Of a DNA stretch of 36,501 nucleotides, positions 24,728-32,901 are shown in pieces. The number at the start of each line of letters is the position of its first letter. Within the stretch, counting starts at the first letter, position 1. The notes under the pieces were generated by a model that worked only from the letters and a program-made list of their open reading frames with translations, did no database searches and had not been told where the DNA came from. This stretch comes from an uncultured bacterium (lineage in GTDB: Bacteria; CAIJMQ01). The DNA lies in contig CAIJMQ010000026.1 of the NCBI GenBank assembly GCA_903821905.1, positions 1 through 36,501 on the forward strand. Reading direction: 5' to 3'. Position numbers and translations under genes: made by a program.

Positions 24728-26592
24728 ATGAAGTAGAACTCTATCACCCTCTTCATACCCACGAAGAAGAAGGCCAGTTAGTTAGACGTCTTTTAATTAC
24801 TCTTGCGGGTGGGATTTTAATTTTTAATGCATTTATTTCTATTCGCATTTTCCCCAATTCTCCCGCAATTAGCGAACTAAGCGCTTTAGCAGGGGCACTT
24901 CTGCTAGGACTCCCAATGATAGTCAAATCTTTTAAAGGCTTTTTTACAGGCAGGCTTGAACTGACTGAACTTGCAAGCATAGCAGTTTTGGCTTGTATTG
25001 CATTGGGAGATTATCGGACTGCTGGAGTAGTAGCTTTCATCCTAATATTAGGAGAGCTTCTAGAACACCGGACAGCTCTTGGAGCACAAGAAGCTATAGA
25101 ATCACTCTTGAAACTCACCCCTCCCATGGCACATCTTGTTAAAAACGGTGAGGAAGAAGATATTCTTGTAAAAGAATTAAAACAAAAAGACATAATCCGA
25201 ATAAAACCGGGAGAAAACGTACCAGCTGATGCTGCTATCACTCAAGGTGAAACAATAATAAACGAAGCTTCTATTACCGGAGAATCTTTACCTGTAGACA
25301 AAAGAAAAGGGGACCACATATTTGAAGGAACAAACAATATAACCGGAGCCATTTTAGCTCAAGTGGAAAAAGTCGGAGAAGATACGACATTGGGAAAAGT
25401 TAAACACTTAATCCTACAAGCTGAAAAAACACGTATCCCCATTATTTCTTTAATAGAGAAACATATTTACTGGTATATACCTGTTATACTTATGATTGCA
25501 GGTTTAATACTTTTCTTTACAAGAGATGTATCCCGTGCCATATCTTCAGTAATTATTGGTGTCCCGTGTGCTCTCCTTTTAGCCACCCCCACAGTTATCA
25601 TAGCTGTTCTTTCTGTGTCTGCTAGAATGGGAGTAATGATAAAAGAGACTCGTAAAATTGAAACGGCTGAAAGTATAAACGCTGTTATTTTTGATAAAAC
25701 GGGCACATTAACAACAGGAGAATTAAGAGTTACTTCTATTAATCCCATAAGAGAAATTTCACCTGATAAATTTATCTACTATGTCGCAACATTAGAAAAA
25801 CATTCTCTGCATCCTGTAGCAAAAGCCCTGAAAGAATTGGCCATTAAAGCACGTATAAAATTGTCTGAACCGGAAGAATTTAAAGAAACAGGCGGCAGAG
25901 GAGTAAAAGGGAAAGTAGATGGTAAAAAGCTTACAGTAGGAAGGCAATCATATCTTGAAGAAAATAACATAAAAGTACCTGTCCAAGAAAAAGAATCTGG
26001 GAGTATTCTACACATAGCTATGGACGGACAATATTACGGATGGATTCAGGTTGAAGACCAGATGCGCCTTGAAGCGAAAGAAACAACTGAGATGTTAAGA
26101 AAATTAGGGATAAAGAAACTTGTAATGCTCACCGGAGATAAAAAAGAAGTAGCGGAGAGGATCGCTAAAGAATCAGGATTTGAAGAAGTAATTGCCGAAT
26201 GCTTACCAGAAACCAAACTGGAAATTGTAGAAAGTCTACAAAAAAAAGGTTATCGTGTTTTAGTAATAGGAGACGGTATAAATGACGCACCTGCTCTTGC
26301 AGCAGGAGATATTGGAATAGCAATGGGAGCAATGGGTAGTGATGTGGCTATTAACAGTGCATCTGTTGCTTTAATGTCTAACGATCTTAGAAGAGTCCCA
26401 TTCTTCATATCTCTGTCTCGGCTTGCTCATCGTATAATTTACCAGAACTTAGCATTGGGTGGGGCATTTGTCTTGGTTGGTCTTACTCTGGCAAGTTTGG
26501 GTATTGTTAATCCCATTGTAGCAGCTCTTTATCATGAGATAGGTTCACTTGTTGTCATTCTGAATAGTGCCAGAATAGTGAAATTTGAATAG
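24724..26592 (+). CDS. P1B-like P-type ATPase
   Basis: This 622-residue ion pump shows the actuator motif TGES (185-188), phosphorylation site DKTGT (Asp324), the HP dipeptide of heavy-metal pumps (HSLHP, His363-Pro364) and the hinge GDGINDAP (516-523). Eight membrane helices fit the P1B topology. The selectivity helix reads VPC (280-282) followed by ALLLATP, whereas P1B pumps usually have CPC, SPC or CPH. The last helix keeps a YHEIGSLVVILNSARI form of the HEG(S/G) motif. There is no CXXC metal-binding domain; the N-terminus has only three His in YHPLHTH. Ion unknown. I chose the second ATG because it makes an ATGA overlap with the HflK-like gene; an ATG 15 bases earlier is possible. Confidence 0.88.
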   Translation: MNEVELYHPLHTHEEEGQLVRRLLITLAGGILIFNAFISIRIFPNSPAISELSALAGALLLGLPMIVKSFKGFFTGRLELTELASIAVLACIALGDYRTAGVVAFILILGELLEHRTALGAQEAIESLLKLTPPMAHLVKNGEEEDILVKELKQKDIIRIKPGENVPADAAITQGETIINEASITGESLPVDKRKGDHIFEGTNNITGAILAQVEKVGEDTTLGKVKHLILQAEKTRIPIISLIEKHIYWYIPVILMIAGLILFFTRDVSRAISSVIIGVPCALLLATPTVIIAVLSVSARMGVMIKETRKIETAESINAVIFDKTGTLTTGELRVTSINPIREISPDKFIYYVATLEKHSLHPVAKALKELAIKARIKLSEPEEFKETGGRGVKGKVDGKKLTVGRQSYLEENNIKVPVQEKESGSILHIAMDGQYYGWIQVEDQMRLEAKETTEMLRKLGIKKLVMLTGDKKEVAERIAKESGFEEVIAECLPETKLEIVESLQKKGYRVLVIGDGINDAPALAAGDIGIAMGAMGSDVAINSASVALMSNDLRRVPFFISLSRLAHRIIYQNLALGGAFVLVGLTLASLGIVNPIVAALYHEIGSLVVILNSARIVKFE

Positions 26593-26620
26593 GGAATTAA
26601 AAACCAACATATATTAAACT

Positions 26621-27481
26621 ATGGAAGAATTAGTTAAACTGCAAGAAGTAACCAAGGCTTTTAAAGACTTTTGGGGTAAATCAAAATCTTTAGCAGTCAA
26701 AAATCTATCACTATCCGTAGAAAAAGGTGAAATTTTCGGACTGCTAGGGCCTAACGGTAGCGGTAAATCCACTACACTCAAATTAATACTTGGACTTTTG
26801 TACCCTAACAGAGGAAGAATAGCTGTTTTGGGTAAACCCCCAGGAAACAATACTGCCAAACAATTCATTGGCTATCTGCCGGAAGAAGATTACCTTTATT
26901 CTTATCTTAATGGCAGGGAAACATTGGATTTTTATGGAAAAATATTCAATATCCCATCAAGAGCAAGAAGAGAAAGAATAGATTTTTTGATTGATTTATT
27001 AGGGATGAAAGCATACCAGAGACGCCCTGTAGGGGAATATTCAAAAGGTATGGCAAGAAGAATTGGGCTTGCTAGTGCTCTAATAAACGACCCAGACCTA
27101 CTAATTCTAGATGAACCAACCAACGGCATGGATCCAATAGGAACCAGAGAAATGAAAAATCTTCTTCTGGAACTCAAAACAAAAGGTAAAACAATAATCA
27201 TCTCTACGCACCTCTTATCAGACATAGAAAGTATCTGTGACCGTATTGGTATTCTATACCAGGGAGAATTTATAGCAATAGATAAAGTAGATAAATTACT
27301 TTTACCATACAAGGGTGAACATCATCCTCTAGAGAACTTCTTTATAGATAAAATACAACAAGAAAGAGAAAAAAGAGACAATAAGAAGAAATTGGAAATT
27401 TCAAAAGAAAAAGAAGAAACCGTTTCTGTAAAAAAGTCAGACATAGATCAGGAACTCCTTAATAAACTACTCAAAAAATGA
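26621..27481 (+). CDS. ABC transporter ATPase
   Basis: The 286-residue cytosolic ATPase has Walker A GPNGSGKST (43-51), an ABC signature YSKGMARRIGLA (139-150), Walker B LLILDEPTNGMDP (159-171) and the H-loop STHLL (His196). The YSKGM form of the signature is common among ABC-2 exporters. After the conserved fold (to about 230) there is a highly charged C-terminal extension of about 55 residues rich in Lys and Glu, longer than usual, which could contact partners. It begins 28 bases after the P-type ATPase and lies 60 bases before the second permease. It is the only ABC ATPase in the window and so probably serves both ABC-2 permeases (19936 and 27542). Confidence 0.92.
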   Translation: MEELVKLQEVTKAFKDFWGKSKSLAVKNLSLSVEKGEIFGLLGPNGSGKSTTLKLILGLLYPNRGRIAVLGKPPGNNTAKQFIGYLPEEDYLYSYLNGRETLDFYGKIFNIPSRARRERIDFLIDLLGMKAYQRRPVGEYSKGMARRIGLASALINDPDLLILDEPTNGMDPIGTREMKNLLLELKTKGKTIIISTHLLSDIESICDRIGILYQGEFIAIDKVDKLLLPYKGEHHPLENFFIDKIQQEREKRDNKKKLEISKEKEETVSVKKSDIDQELLNKLLKK

Positions 27482-27541
27482 CAAATCCAACAGGATATAA
27501 AATTAATCTTTAATTCTTACTTAACACTGAAATCAAACACA

Positions 27542-28849
27542 ATGAACCGCAGGATTACCGCAGTAACTCTTAATACCTTCCGTGATTACTTTTTTACGCC
27601 AGCTATTATTACTCTTATTGTTTTTATGTTACTAATTCCTTTCTTATGCTTTAACATGTCGGGAGACGGCACAGCAGAAGGAAAATTTAAAGTATTTGTA
27701 ACTTATTCCTTTCTTATTAGTTCCATTATTTTAACAGTAACAAACATTTCTCTCTCCTGCTCTTCAATCAGCGGCGAATGGAAAAAGAGAACTCTTCTTA
27801 TTTTAGATGTTAAACCTATCAAACGATGGGAATTTATCTTAGGAAAATGGTTGGGTATATTAGCCATTAATGTAATACTTATTATATGTTTCCTTTTAGC
27901 CATGACATTTTCTTCTATTCTCATTTCACGTAATCTAACTAGAAATTTCCCAGAATATAGGAGTATATTCACAACTGAAGCAGAATTGTTTCCTATTCCA
28001 GCGGCTAAATCATCCCCCAAGAAAACTTCTGATTTTATGTCTTTCTTAAAAATGAGTCCTGAAGTTTCTGAAGGAGAAAAGGAAACCTATGCTATTCCTC
28101 CAAGAGAAAACATGGTATGGAATTTCAAAGGTATCCGTAAATCCTCAGGTAACTTATATCTCTCTTACCGTCCCCAAACTTCCGGACCAGAAGGACAAAA
28201 TATTGCAGGCTATTGGATTGCAGGAAATCCTTCTCTTCCTCAACCTTTTGAATTACAAATAAGTTTTCCTAAAGATAAAGTCCATCGTTTACAGCTTCCT
28301 TGGGAAGCCGTAAGTGTTGATGGGGAACTCAATATTGCCTACTTAAATTTTGATCCTGCAAATATGAGCATTTTATTCCCCAGATCTGATTTTAAGATAC
28401 TTTATCCTCGAGGCAATTATTGGATTAACCTCTTAAGGGGAGGTGCAAATCTCTTAATGTTGGTGACTCTTATTTGTTCAGTGGGTATTTTTTTCTCTTG
28501 TATAGTTTCAAACTTAACAGCAATTCTTTCAACATCTATTTTAATCTCTATGTCTTATATGCATGATTTTATTGAAATAATGATAAACTCTATTTCATCA
28601 CAAATACAAACAAAAGAAACAGCAGGAATTATCCCCCATCTTTCTTATCCTATGTTAAAATTTATTGCTTTTTTTCTTCCTCCTCTAGATAAAGCATTGC
28701 CACATTCTTATATTGGCAATTTTCTACTAATACCTTCTCAATACTTGGGTTTCCTTTTTATAAGAATAATCCTTTTGGGTGCTTTACCATTATTGATTTT
28801 AGCCATAATATATTTTTCACATAGAGAATTAGGAATCCCTAATGAATAG
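27542..28849 (+). CDS. ABC-2 type permease with large extracytoplasmic insert
   Basis: The 435-residue protein has two or three N-terminal helices (about 18-38, 52-75, 108-130), an insert of about 165 residues (about 135-300) and four or so C-terminal helices. After the second helix, SSISGEWKKRTLLILDVKP resembles the coupling-helix region of the first permease of the cluster. The insert contains NMVWNFKGI, LYLSYRPQTSGPEG and aromatic strand-like segments, probably a beta-rich periplasmic domain. Such inserts occur in ABC-2 permeases that handle exopolysaccharide, lipid or envelope proteins. It follows the ATPase gene and overlaps the next gene by eight bases, so the three should act together. 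Confidence 0.82.
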   Translation: MNRRITAVTLNTFRDYFFTPAIITLIVFMLLIPFLCFNMSGDGTAEGKFKVFVTYSFLISSIILTVTNISLSCSSISGEWKKRTLLILDVKPIKRWEFILGKWLGILAINVILIICFLLAMTFSSILISRNLTRNFPEYRSIFTTEAELFPIPAAKSSPKKTSDFMSFLKMSPEVSEGEKETYAIPPRENMVWNFKGIRKSSGNLYLSYRPQTSGPEGQNIAGYWIAGNPSLPQPFELQISFPKDKVHRLQLPWEAVSVDGELNIAYLNFDPANMSILFPRSDFKILYPRGNYWINLLRGGANLLMLVTLICSVGIFFSCIVSNLTAILSTSILISMSYMHDFIEIMINSISSQIQTKETAGIIPHLSYPMLKFIAFFLPPLDKALPHSYIGNFLLIPSQYLGFLFIRIILLGALPLLILAIIYFSHRELGIPNE

Positions 28850-30419
28850 AAAACAAAAAAGTATTATTATATTTATAATTTCCCTTTTATTGTTTTACTC
28901 TTGTACTTACCCGCTTTTCCAGATACGAGAAAGATTACATCTTACTTCATCCGAAGAAGAAACCGCTCTTAAAAAACTCCCTCCTGAGCTTGTTTTTACA
29001 ACAGTGTTACTCGGCGGCTTCAGAGGAATTCTGGTAGATCTCTTGTGGCTACGAGCACAAAAACTACAGGAAGATGGAAAATACTTTGAATTAGTGCAGC
29101 TTTCCGATTGGATAGGGCTTCTTGAACCATATATACCGGCAGTATGGAAATTTAATGCCTGGAATCTTTCTTATAATGTTTCAGTGGAATTTCCTACCGG
29201 GGAAGAAAGATGGAATTGGATATACCAGGGGATTAAACTTCTAAGAGATAAGGCATTGAAATACATTCCCAATTCCGGGGAAATTTATCAAGAACTCTCT
29301 TGGATACAATTCCATAAAATTTCCGACACTCTCGATGAATATAACGCATATTATAAAACAGCTTGGGCGAAGATAATGGAAGATGCGTTTGGGGATATGA
29401 CTTTAGAAGAAATAGTCTCAAACTCTTCTTATGAAGAACTAATAAAAGATAAAAGCGTAGAAACAATAATCTCCTCTTTCAAAGAGAAACAGATAGATAT
29501 TCTAAATAACTTGGCACAAATCTCCGGGGATAATTTCGCCAAACTACCAGAAAACTTAAAAGAACTTGTCAAGAGCCCTTCTTTTAGAAAAATAGAAGCA
29601 TACTTAAGAGGAAAAAGACTCCGCGAGGAATTTAAATTAGACCCCGCATTTATGCTGGAACTGGAAAAGAAATATTTCCCTTTGGACTGGAAATCAGCTC
29701 CTGCACATTCTTTATACTGGATAGAAGAAGGTAAGCGAAAAACAAGTGACATGGGAATATTAGACTACCACAGAATGGTATACTTTTCTCTCAATCATAT
29801 AATGAAATGGGGAAAAGTAAATATAAAGAAAGTTGGCAATGAAGAAGTGCTGATGCTTTCTCCGGAATTTCAGGCTGTCCCGATTTTAAATTCTTATTAT
29901 GAAGCAACTATACAAAGTTTAGAAAAGACAGGGGAACCAACCACGGGAATAAAAAGCTCACATCTTTATTTCTTAAGTGAAGTCATAGTTTTAGCCTATA
30001 CAATGAATAATCTTCCTCTTGCACAAAAGTATTATTTATATTTGAAAGATACTTATCCTGGGGAAGTAGGTAATCTCTCTTTCCCAGAATATGTTGCATC
30101 TAGGTTTGTAACGGATCTAACTGATGCATCTATTCCTGAAATTACAGACATTTTATTCGGAATCATGTATCAAAGTTATTGGTCACTGGCGACAGGAGAT
30201 GATGAACGTTACATAGGTCTACAAGCCCTTGCAAAAGCAGCTTACGAAAGAACAGCAAAAAATCTCTCGCGGTTTCAGAAAATTTTCCCTACTTTTGATG
30301 CATTGAAACAATCAAGTCTTGATGCTTCCTTTAATATGTTACCTTTACCAATTGCCTCTTCTCTCCGCAGTCGTTTAGGCATACCAGAACCAGCACCTGT
30401 CGAAGAAAAAAAAGAATAA
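28842..30419 (+). CDS. Membrane-anchored helical-repeat protein of the cluster
   Basis: The 525-residue protein has one N-terminal hydrophobic segment (about 7-25), ending near a Cys (residue 21) that does not fit a standard lipobox well. The rest is helical and tetratricopeptide-like. The clearest block is LLGGFRGILVDLLWLRAQ (about 57-74), then QEDGKYFELVQLSDWIGLLE and VWKFNAWNLSYNVSVEFP. I recall the same GGFRG...LWLRA pattern in envelope proteins of uncultured bacteria and planctomycete-like genomes, but cannot confirm it here. The middle (about 190-300) is charged and poorly conserved looking. It is the last gene of the cluster and overlaps the permease, so it is likely a structural or adaptor partner on the periplasmic side. 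Confidence 0.7.
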   Translation: MNRKQKSIIIFIISLLLFYSCTYPLFQIRERLHLTSSEEETALKKLPPELVFTTVLLGGFRGILVDLLWLRAQKLQEDGKYFELVQLSDWIGLLEPYIPAVWKFNAWNLSYNVSVEFPTGEERWNWIYQGIKLLRDKALKYIPNSGEIYQELSWIQFHKISDTLDEYNAYYKTAWAKIMEDAFGDMTLEEIVSNSSYEELIKDKSVETIISSFKEKQIDILNNLAQISGDNFAKLPENLKELVKSPSFRKIEAYLRGKRLREEFKLDPAFMLELEKKYFPLDWKSAPAHSLYWIEEGKRKTSDMGILDYHRMVYFSLNHIMKWGKVNIKKVGNEEVLMLSPEFQAVPILNSYYEATIQSLEKTGEPTTGIKSSHLYFLSEVIVLAYTMNNLPLAQKYYLYLKDTYPGEVGNLSFPEYVASRFVTDLTDASIPEITDILFGIMYQSYWSLATGDDERYIGLQALAKAAYERTAKNLSRFQKIFPTFDALKQSSLDASFNMLPLPIASSLRSRLGIPEPAPVEEKKE

Positions 30420-30437
30420 ACTGACAAGAGTTGGAAT

Positions 30438-31964
30438 TTAACCTAAAATTTTACTTAAATTCTTAAAGGAACCCTTCAGGTTAATGTAAATCTCCTTATA
30501 AATAGGATATGAATCTTTATAGACAGAAGAGTTTTCTTTATTCGGTTCCTGGACTATTCCCGTTTTAATTACTTTCGAAGCTTCTTCAACATTCTTATAA
30601 ATACCTACTCCAATTCCAGCCAAAAGCACTGCACCATAAGGAGAACCTTCTTCTACTGAAAGCGTATGTACTGGAAATTCAAATATATCCGCAAGTATAG
30701 TTCTCCACATTTTACTCTTTGCTCCACCTCCAACAAGACGAATCTCTTCTATCTTTATTCCTAAATCTTTCATAAGTTCCAATGAATCCTTTAAACCAAA
30801 ACCAACACCTTCCATAACTGACCTTATAAGATGCATCTTGTTGTGCCTTAAGCTTAAACCAAAGAAAACACCCTTTGCATTAGGGTCTTGGTGAGGTGTT
30901 CTTTCCCCGGTCAAATAAGGAAGAAAGATTAATCCTTCACTTCCGGCAGGAATTTGGGAAACCTTTTTAGTTATTGTATCGTAAAAATTAATTCCTTTTT
31001 CTTGTGCCTCTTTCTTTTCTTCAGCACCTAAGTTTTCGCATGCCCATTTAAAACTCCCGCCCGCATAAAGCACAACTCCCATAAGGTGCCATTTCCCCTT
31101 TACAGCGTGACAAAAAGAATGCAACTTACCTTCCGGTGCTATTTTTACGGTATCTGTGGAAGCAAAAACTACTCCCGATGTACCTAAAGTAACCGATATA
31201 ACTCCTTGTTTATAAATTCCGCAACTTATCCCGCTTGCTGCCTGGTCTCCGGCACCCGCCACAACAGGAATACCGATTTTAAGTCCGGTTAACTTCGCAG
31301 TTTCTTCATTAATTTTACCTACTATCTCTGAAGATTCATAAACAGGCGGGAAAAAATCCTTGTTAAGCTCTAACTTGTCTATAACTTCACTAGACCATTT
31401 CCTTCTCTTTACATCAAATACAGAAGTGCCTGAAGCATCAGATACATCTGCAGCAAATTCTCCGGTTAACTTAAACCTTATATAGTCCTTAGGAACAAGA
31501 ACTTTTCTCAACTTCTTGTAATTCCCAGGTTCATTTTCTTTTAGCCATAATATCTTGGGGAGAGTAAAACCGGTTAGAACAGGATTACAGGTCAACTCAA
31601 TAAATCTTTCTCTACCGAACAAATTATGAACCTCACCTACTTGTTTTTCCGTCCTGTTATCGCACCATAGTATCGCCGGCCTTATAACTTCAGATTTTTC
31701 ATCCAAGAATACCGAACTATGCATCTGTCCCGTTACACCAATTCCTACTATTGCTTCGCCTTTTATATTCCCCTTCTTTAGAGCTTCTCTTATGGACAAT
31801 AAAGCAGCTTCCCACCATTGTTTAGGATTTTGCTCAAACCATCCCGGCTGAGGAGAAAGAATCGGATATTCATTAAAAGACGAACTTACTATCTTCCCCT
31901 TTTCATCCGCAATTATGCATTTAGTTCCGGATGTTGCAACATCAATTCCCATCAAATATCCCAT
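30438..31964 (-). CDS. xylB: Xylulokinase (FGGY carbohydrate kinase)
   Basis: XylB phosphorylates D-xylulose to xylulose 5-phosphate for the pentose phosphate pathway. The 508-residue protein carries GIDVATSGTKCIIAD (phosphate binding), VTGQMHSSVFLD (substrate loop), ILWCDNRTEKQV, SDASGTSVFD, GAGDQAASG with catalytic Asp240, LGTSGVVFAS, YLTGERTPHQDPNAKGVFFG, and LVGGGAKSKMWRTILADI. These point to XylB over glycerol kinase or ribulokinase. Ribosome site AGGAGG. It converges on the membrane cluster with only 18 bases between stop codons and no clear terminator, so opposing transcripts may overlap. No xylA or xylose transporter is in the window. Confidence 0.93.
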   Translation of the reverse strand: MGYLMGIDVATSGTKCIIADEKGKIVSSSFNEYPILSPQPGWFEQNPKQWWEAALLSIREALKKGNIKGEAIVGIGVTGQMHSSVFLDEKSEVIRPAILWCDNRTEKQVGEVHNLFGRERFIELTCNPVLTGFTLPKILWLKENEPGNYKKLRKVLVPKDYIRFKLTGEFAADVSDASGTSVFDVKRRKWSSEVIDKLELNKDFFPPVYESSEIVGKINEETAKLTGLKIGIPVVAGAGDQAASGISCGIYKQGVISVTLGTSGVVFASTDTVKIAPEGKLHSFCHAVKGKWHLMGVVLYAGGSFKWACENLGAEEKKEAQEKGINFYDTITKKVSQIPAGSEGLIFLPYLTGERTPHQDPNAKGVFFGLSLRHNKMHLIRSVMEGVGFGLKDSLELMKDLGIKIEEIRLVGGGAKSKMWRTILADIFEFPVHTLSVEEGSPYGAVLLAGIGVGIYKNVEEASKVIKTGIVQEPNKENSSVYKDSYPIYKEIYINLKGSFKNLSKILG

Positions 31965-32083
31965 AGTTTATCCTCCTTAACTAACTTATGATTTTCAAAC
32001 ATACACGAGTCAGCCCTCTTTTTCAAATTTAATTCTTATAAAAACTCAAAACTAAAATCTTTTCTTTTTTATGTTTAAGTCAT

Positions 32084-32113
32084 TTGCCACTTTTATATAT
32101 GGTGTGATATAAA
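32084..32113 (+). promoter_or_regulatory. Strong promoter for the orphan gene at 32139
   Basis: TTGCCA (32084-32089, 5 of 6) and TATAAA (32108-32113, 5 of 6) are 18 bases apart, and TGA just before the -10 makes it an extended element. Start near 32120. The rest of the 31965-32138 gap holds only the xylB ribosome site (AGGAGG on the minus strand). Confidence 0.6.
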
Positions 32114-32138
32114 TTAAGCACAGGAGTAAGCATCTAAA

Positions 32139-32870
32139 ATGAGCGAGATTATTAAGTTTATCATTGAGAATATTCGCAGTCTGACATCTTTTGATTACTT
32201 ACTGATTTTTACTTTTGTTTTACTGCTCACACTTGCTTGTTTTTTTGTTTTACGGTGGCTTTTCCAAGAGCGATTTAAATCTCAATCTGATGTTATCTCT
32301 CTTAAGGAACAAGCAATTTCTTCATACCAGAGAAATGTGGAGCTTCTTAACCAAGAGAATACGAAATTGGCCTCCCATATTTTACAACTCCGTAAAACTG
32401 AATTTGAGAAAGAGAAATTAGAGAAAGATGTAGATAAAATAAAACAATTCCTTATTAAATACTATTACCTTTATACTTATTCTCTTCAATTATTTAATAT
32501 TACCCTAATCCAACTCAATGTTGAAAACATGCTCTTTATCTATCTTGGTGTAAGAGCAGATAAGTTTGTCGCTGGTGCACCTTCAGTTATCAACCTGTAC
32601 AATAAACTTCATCTTGCCGAAAAAGAATTAACCAAAGTTTCTAGCGCTCTCTTTGATTCATGGCCTAACTCAAATGATAAATTGCTTGAAGTGCTTACAC
32701 TCTCTCCCATAATTACTGAGTTTAATTCCTCAAAGGTTCTTGAACCCATCAATCAAGTTAATGATACTATTACTCAAGTAATGAATAAATTCTTTAAAAT
32801 GAATATTCTTGAAATGGATGGGCAAGTATCTTCTGATTTTCATAGCTCATCAAAAAAACCGTTATCCTAG
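32139..32870 (+). CDS. Orphan membrane coiled-coil protein
   Basis: I do not recognise this 243-residue protein. It has one transmembrane helix (about 20-42, YLLIFTFVLLLTLACFFVL), preceded by about 19 residues that may be outside, then a coiled-coil helix (about 50-105: SLKEQAISSYQRNVELLNQE and so on). A second helical region follows (about 106-170), and then a hydrophilic tail ending in Ser and Lys. A short periplasmic end and a large cytosolic helical domain are likely. It stands alone between convergent and divergent neighbours, with its own extended -10 promoter and an AGGAG ribosome site 12 bases from the ATG. It could be a small scaffold or a component of an unknown membrane complex. 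Confidence 0.7.
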   Translation: MSEIIKFIIENIRSLTSFDYLLIFTFVLLLTLACFFVLRWLFQERFKSQSDVISLKEQAISSYQRNVELLNQENTKLASHILQLRKTEFEKEKLEKDVDKIKQFLIKYYYLYTYSLQLFNITLIQLNVENMLFIYLGVRADKFVAGAPSVINLYNKLHLAEKELTKVSSALFDSWPNSNDKLLEVLTLSPIITEFNSSKVLEPINQVNDTITQVMNKFFKMNILEMDGQVSSDFHSSSKKPLS

Positions 32871-32901
32871 CCGTTCCTACTTAGATTTATTCAGCCGAGT
32901 A

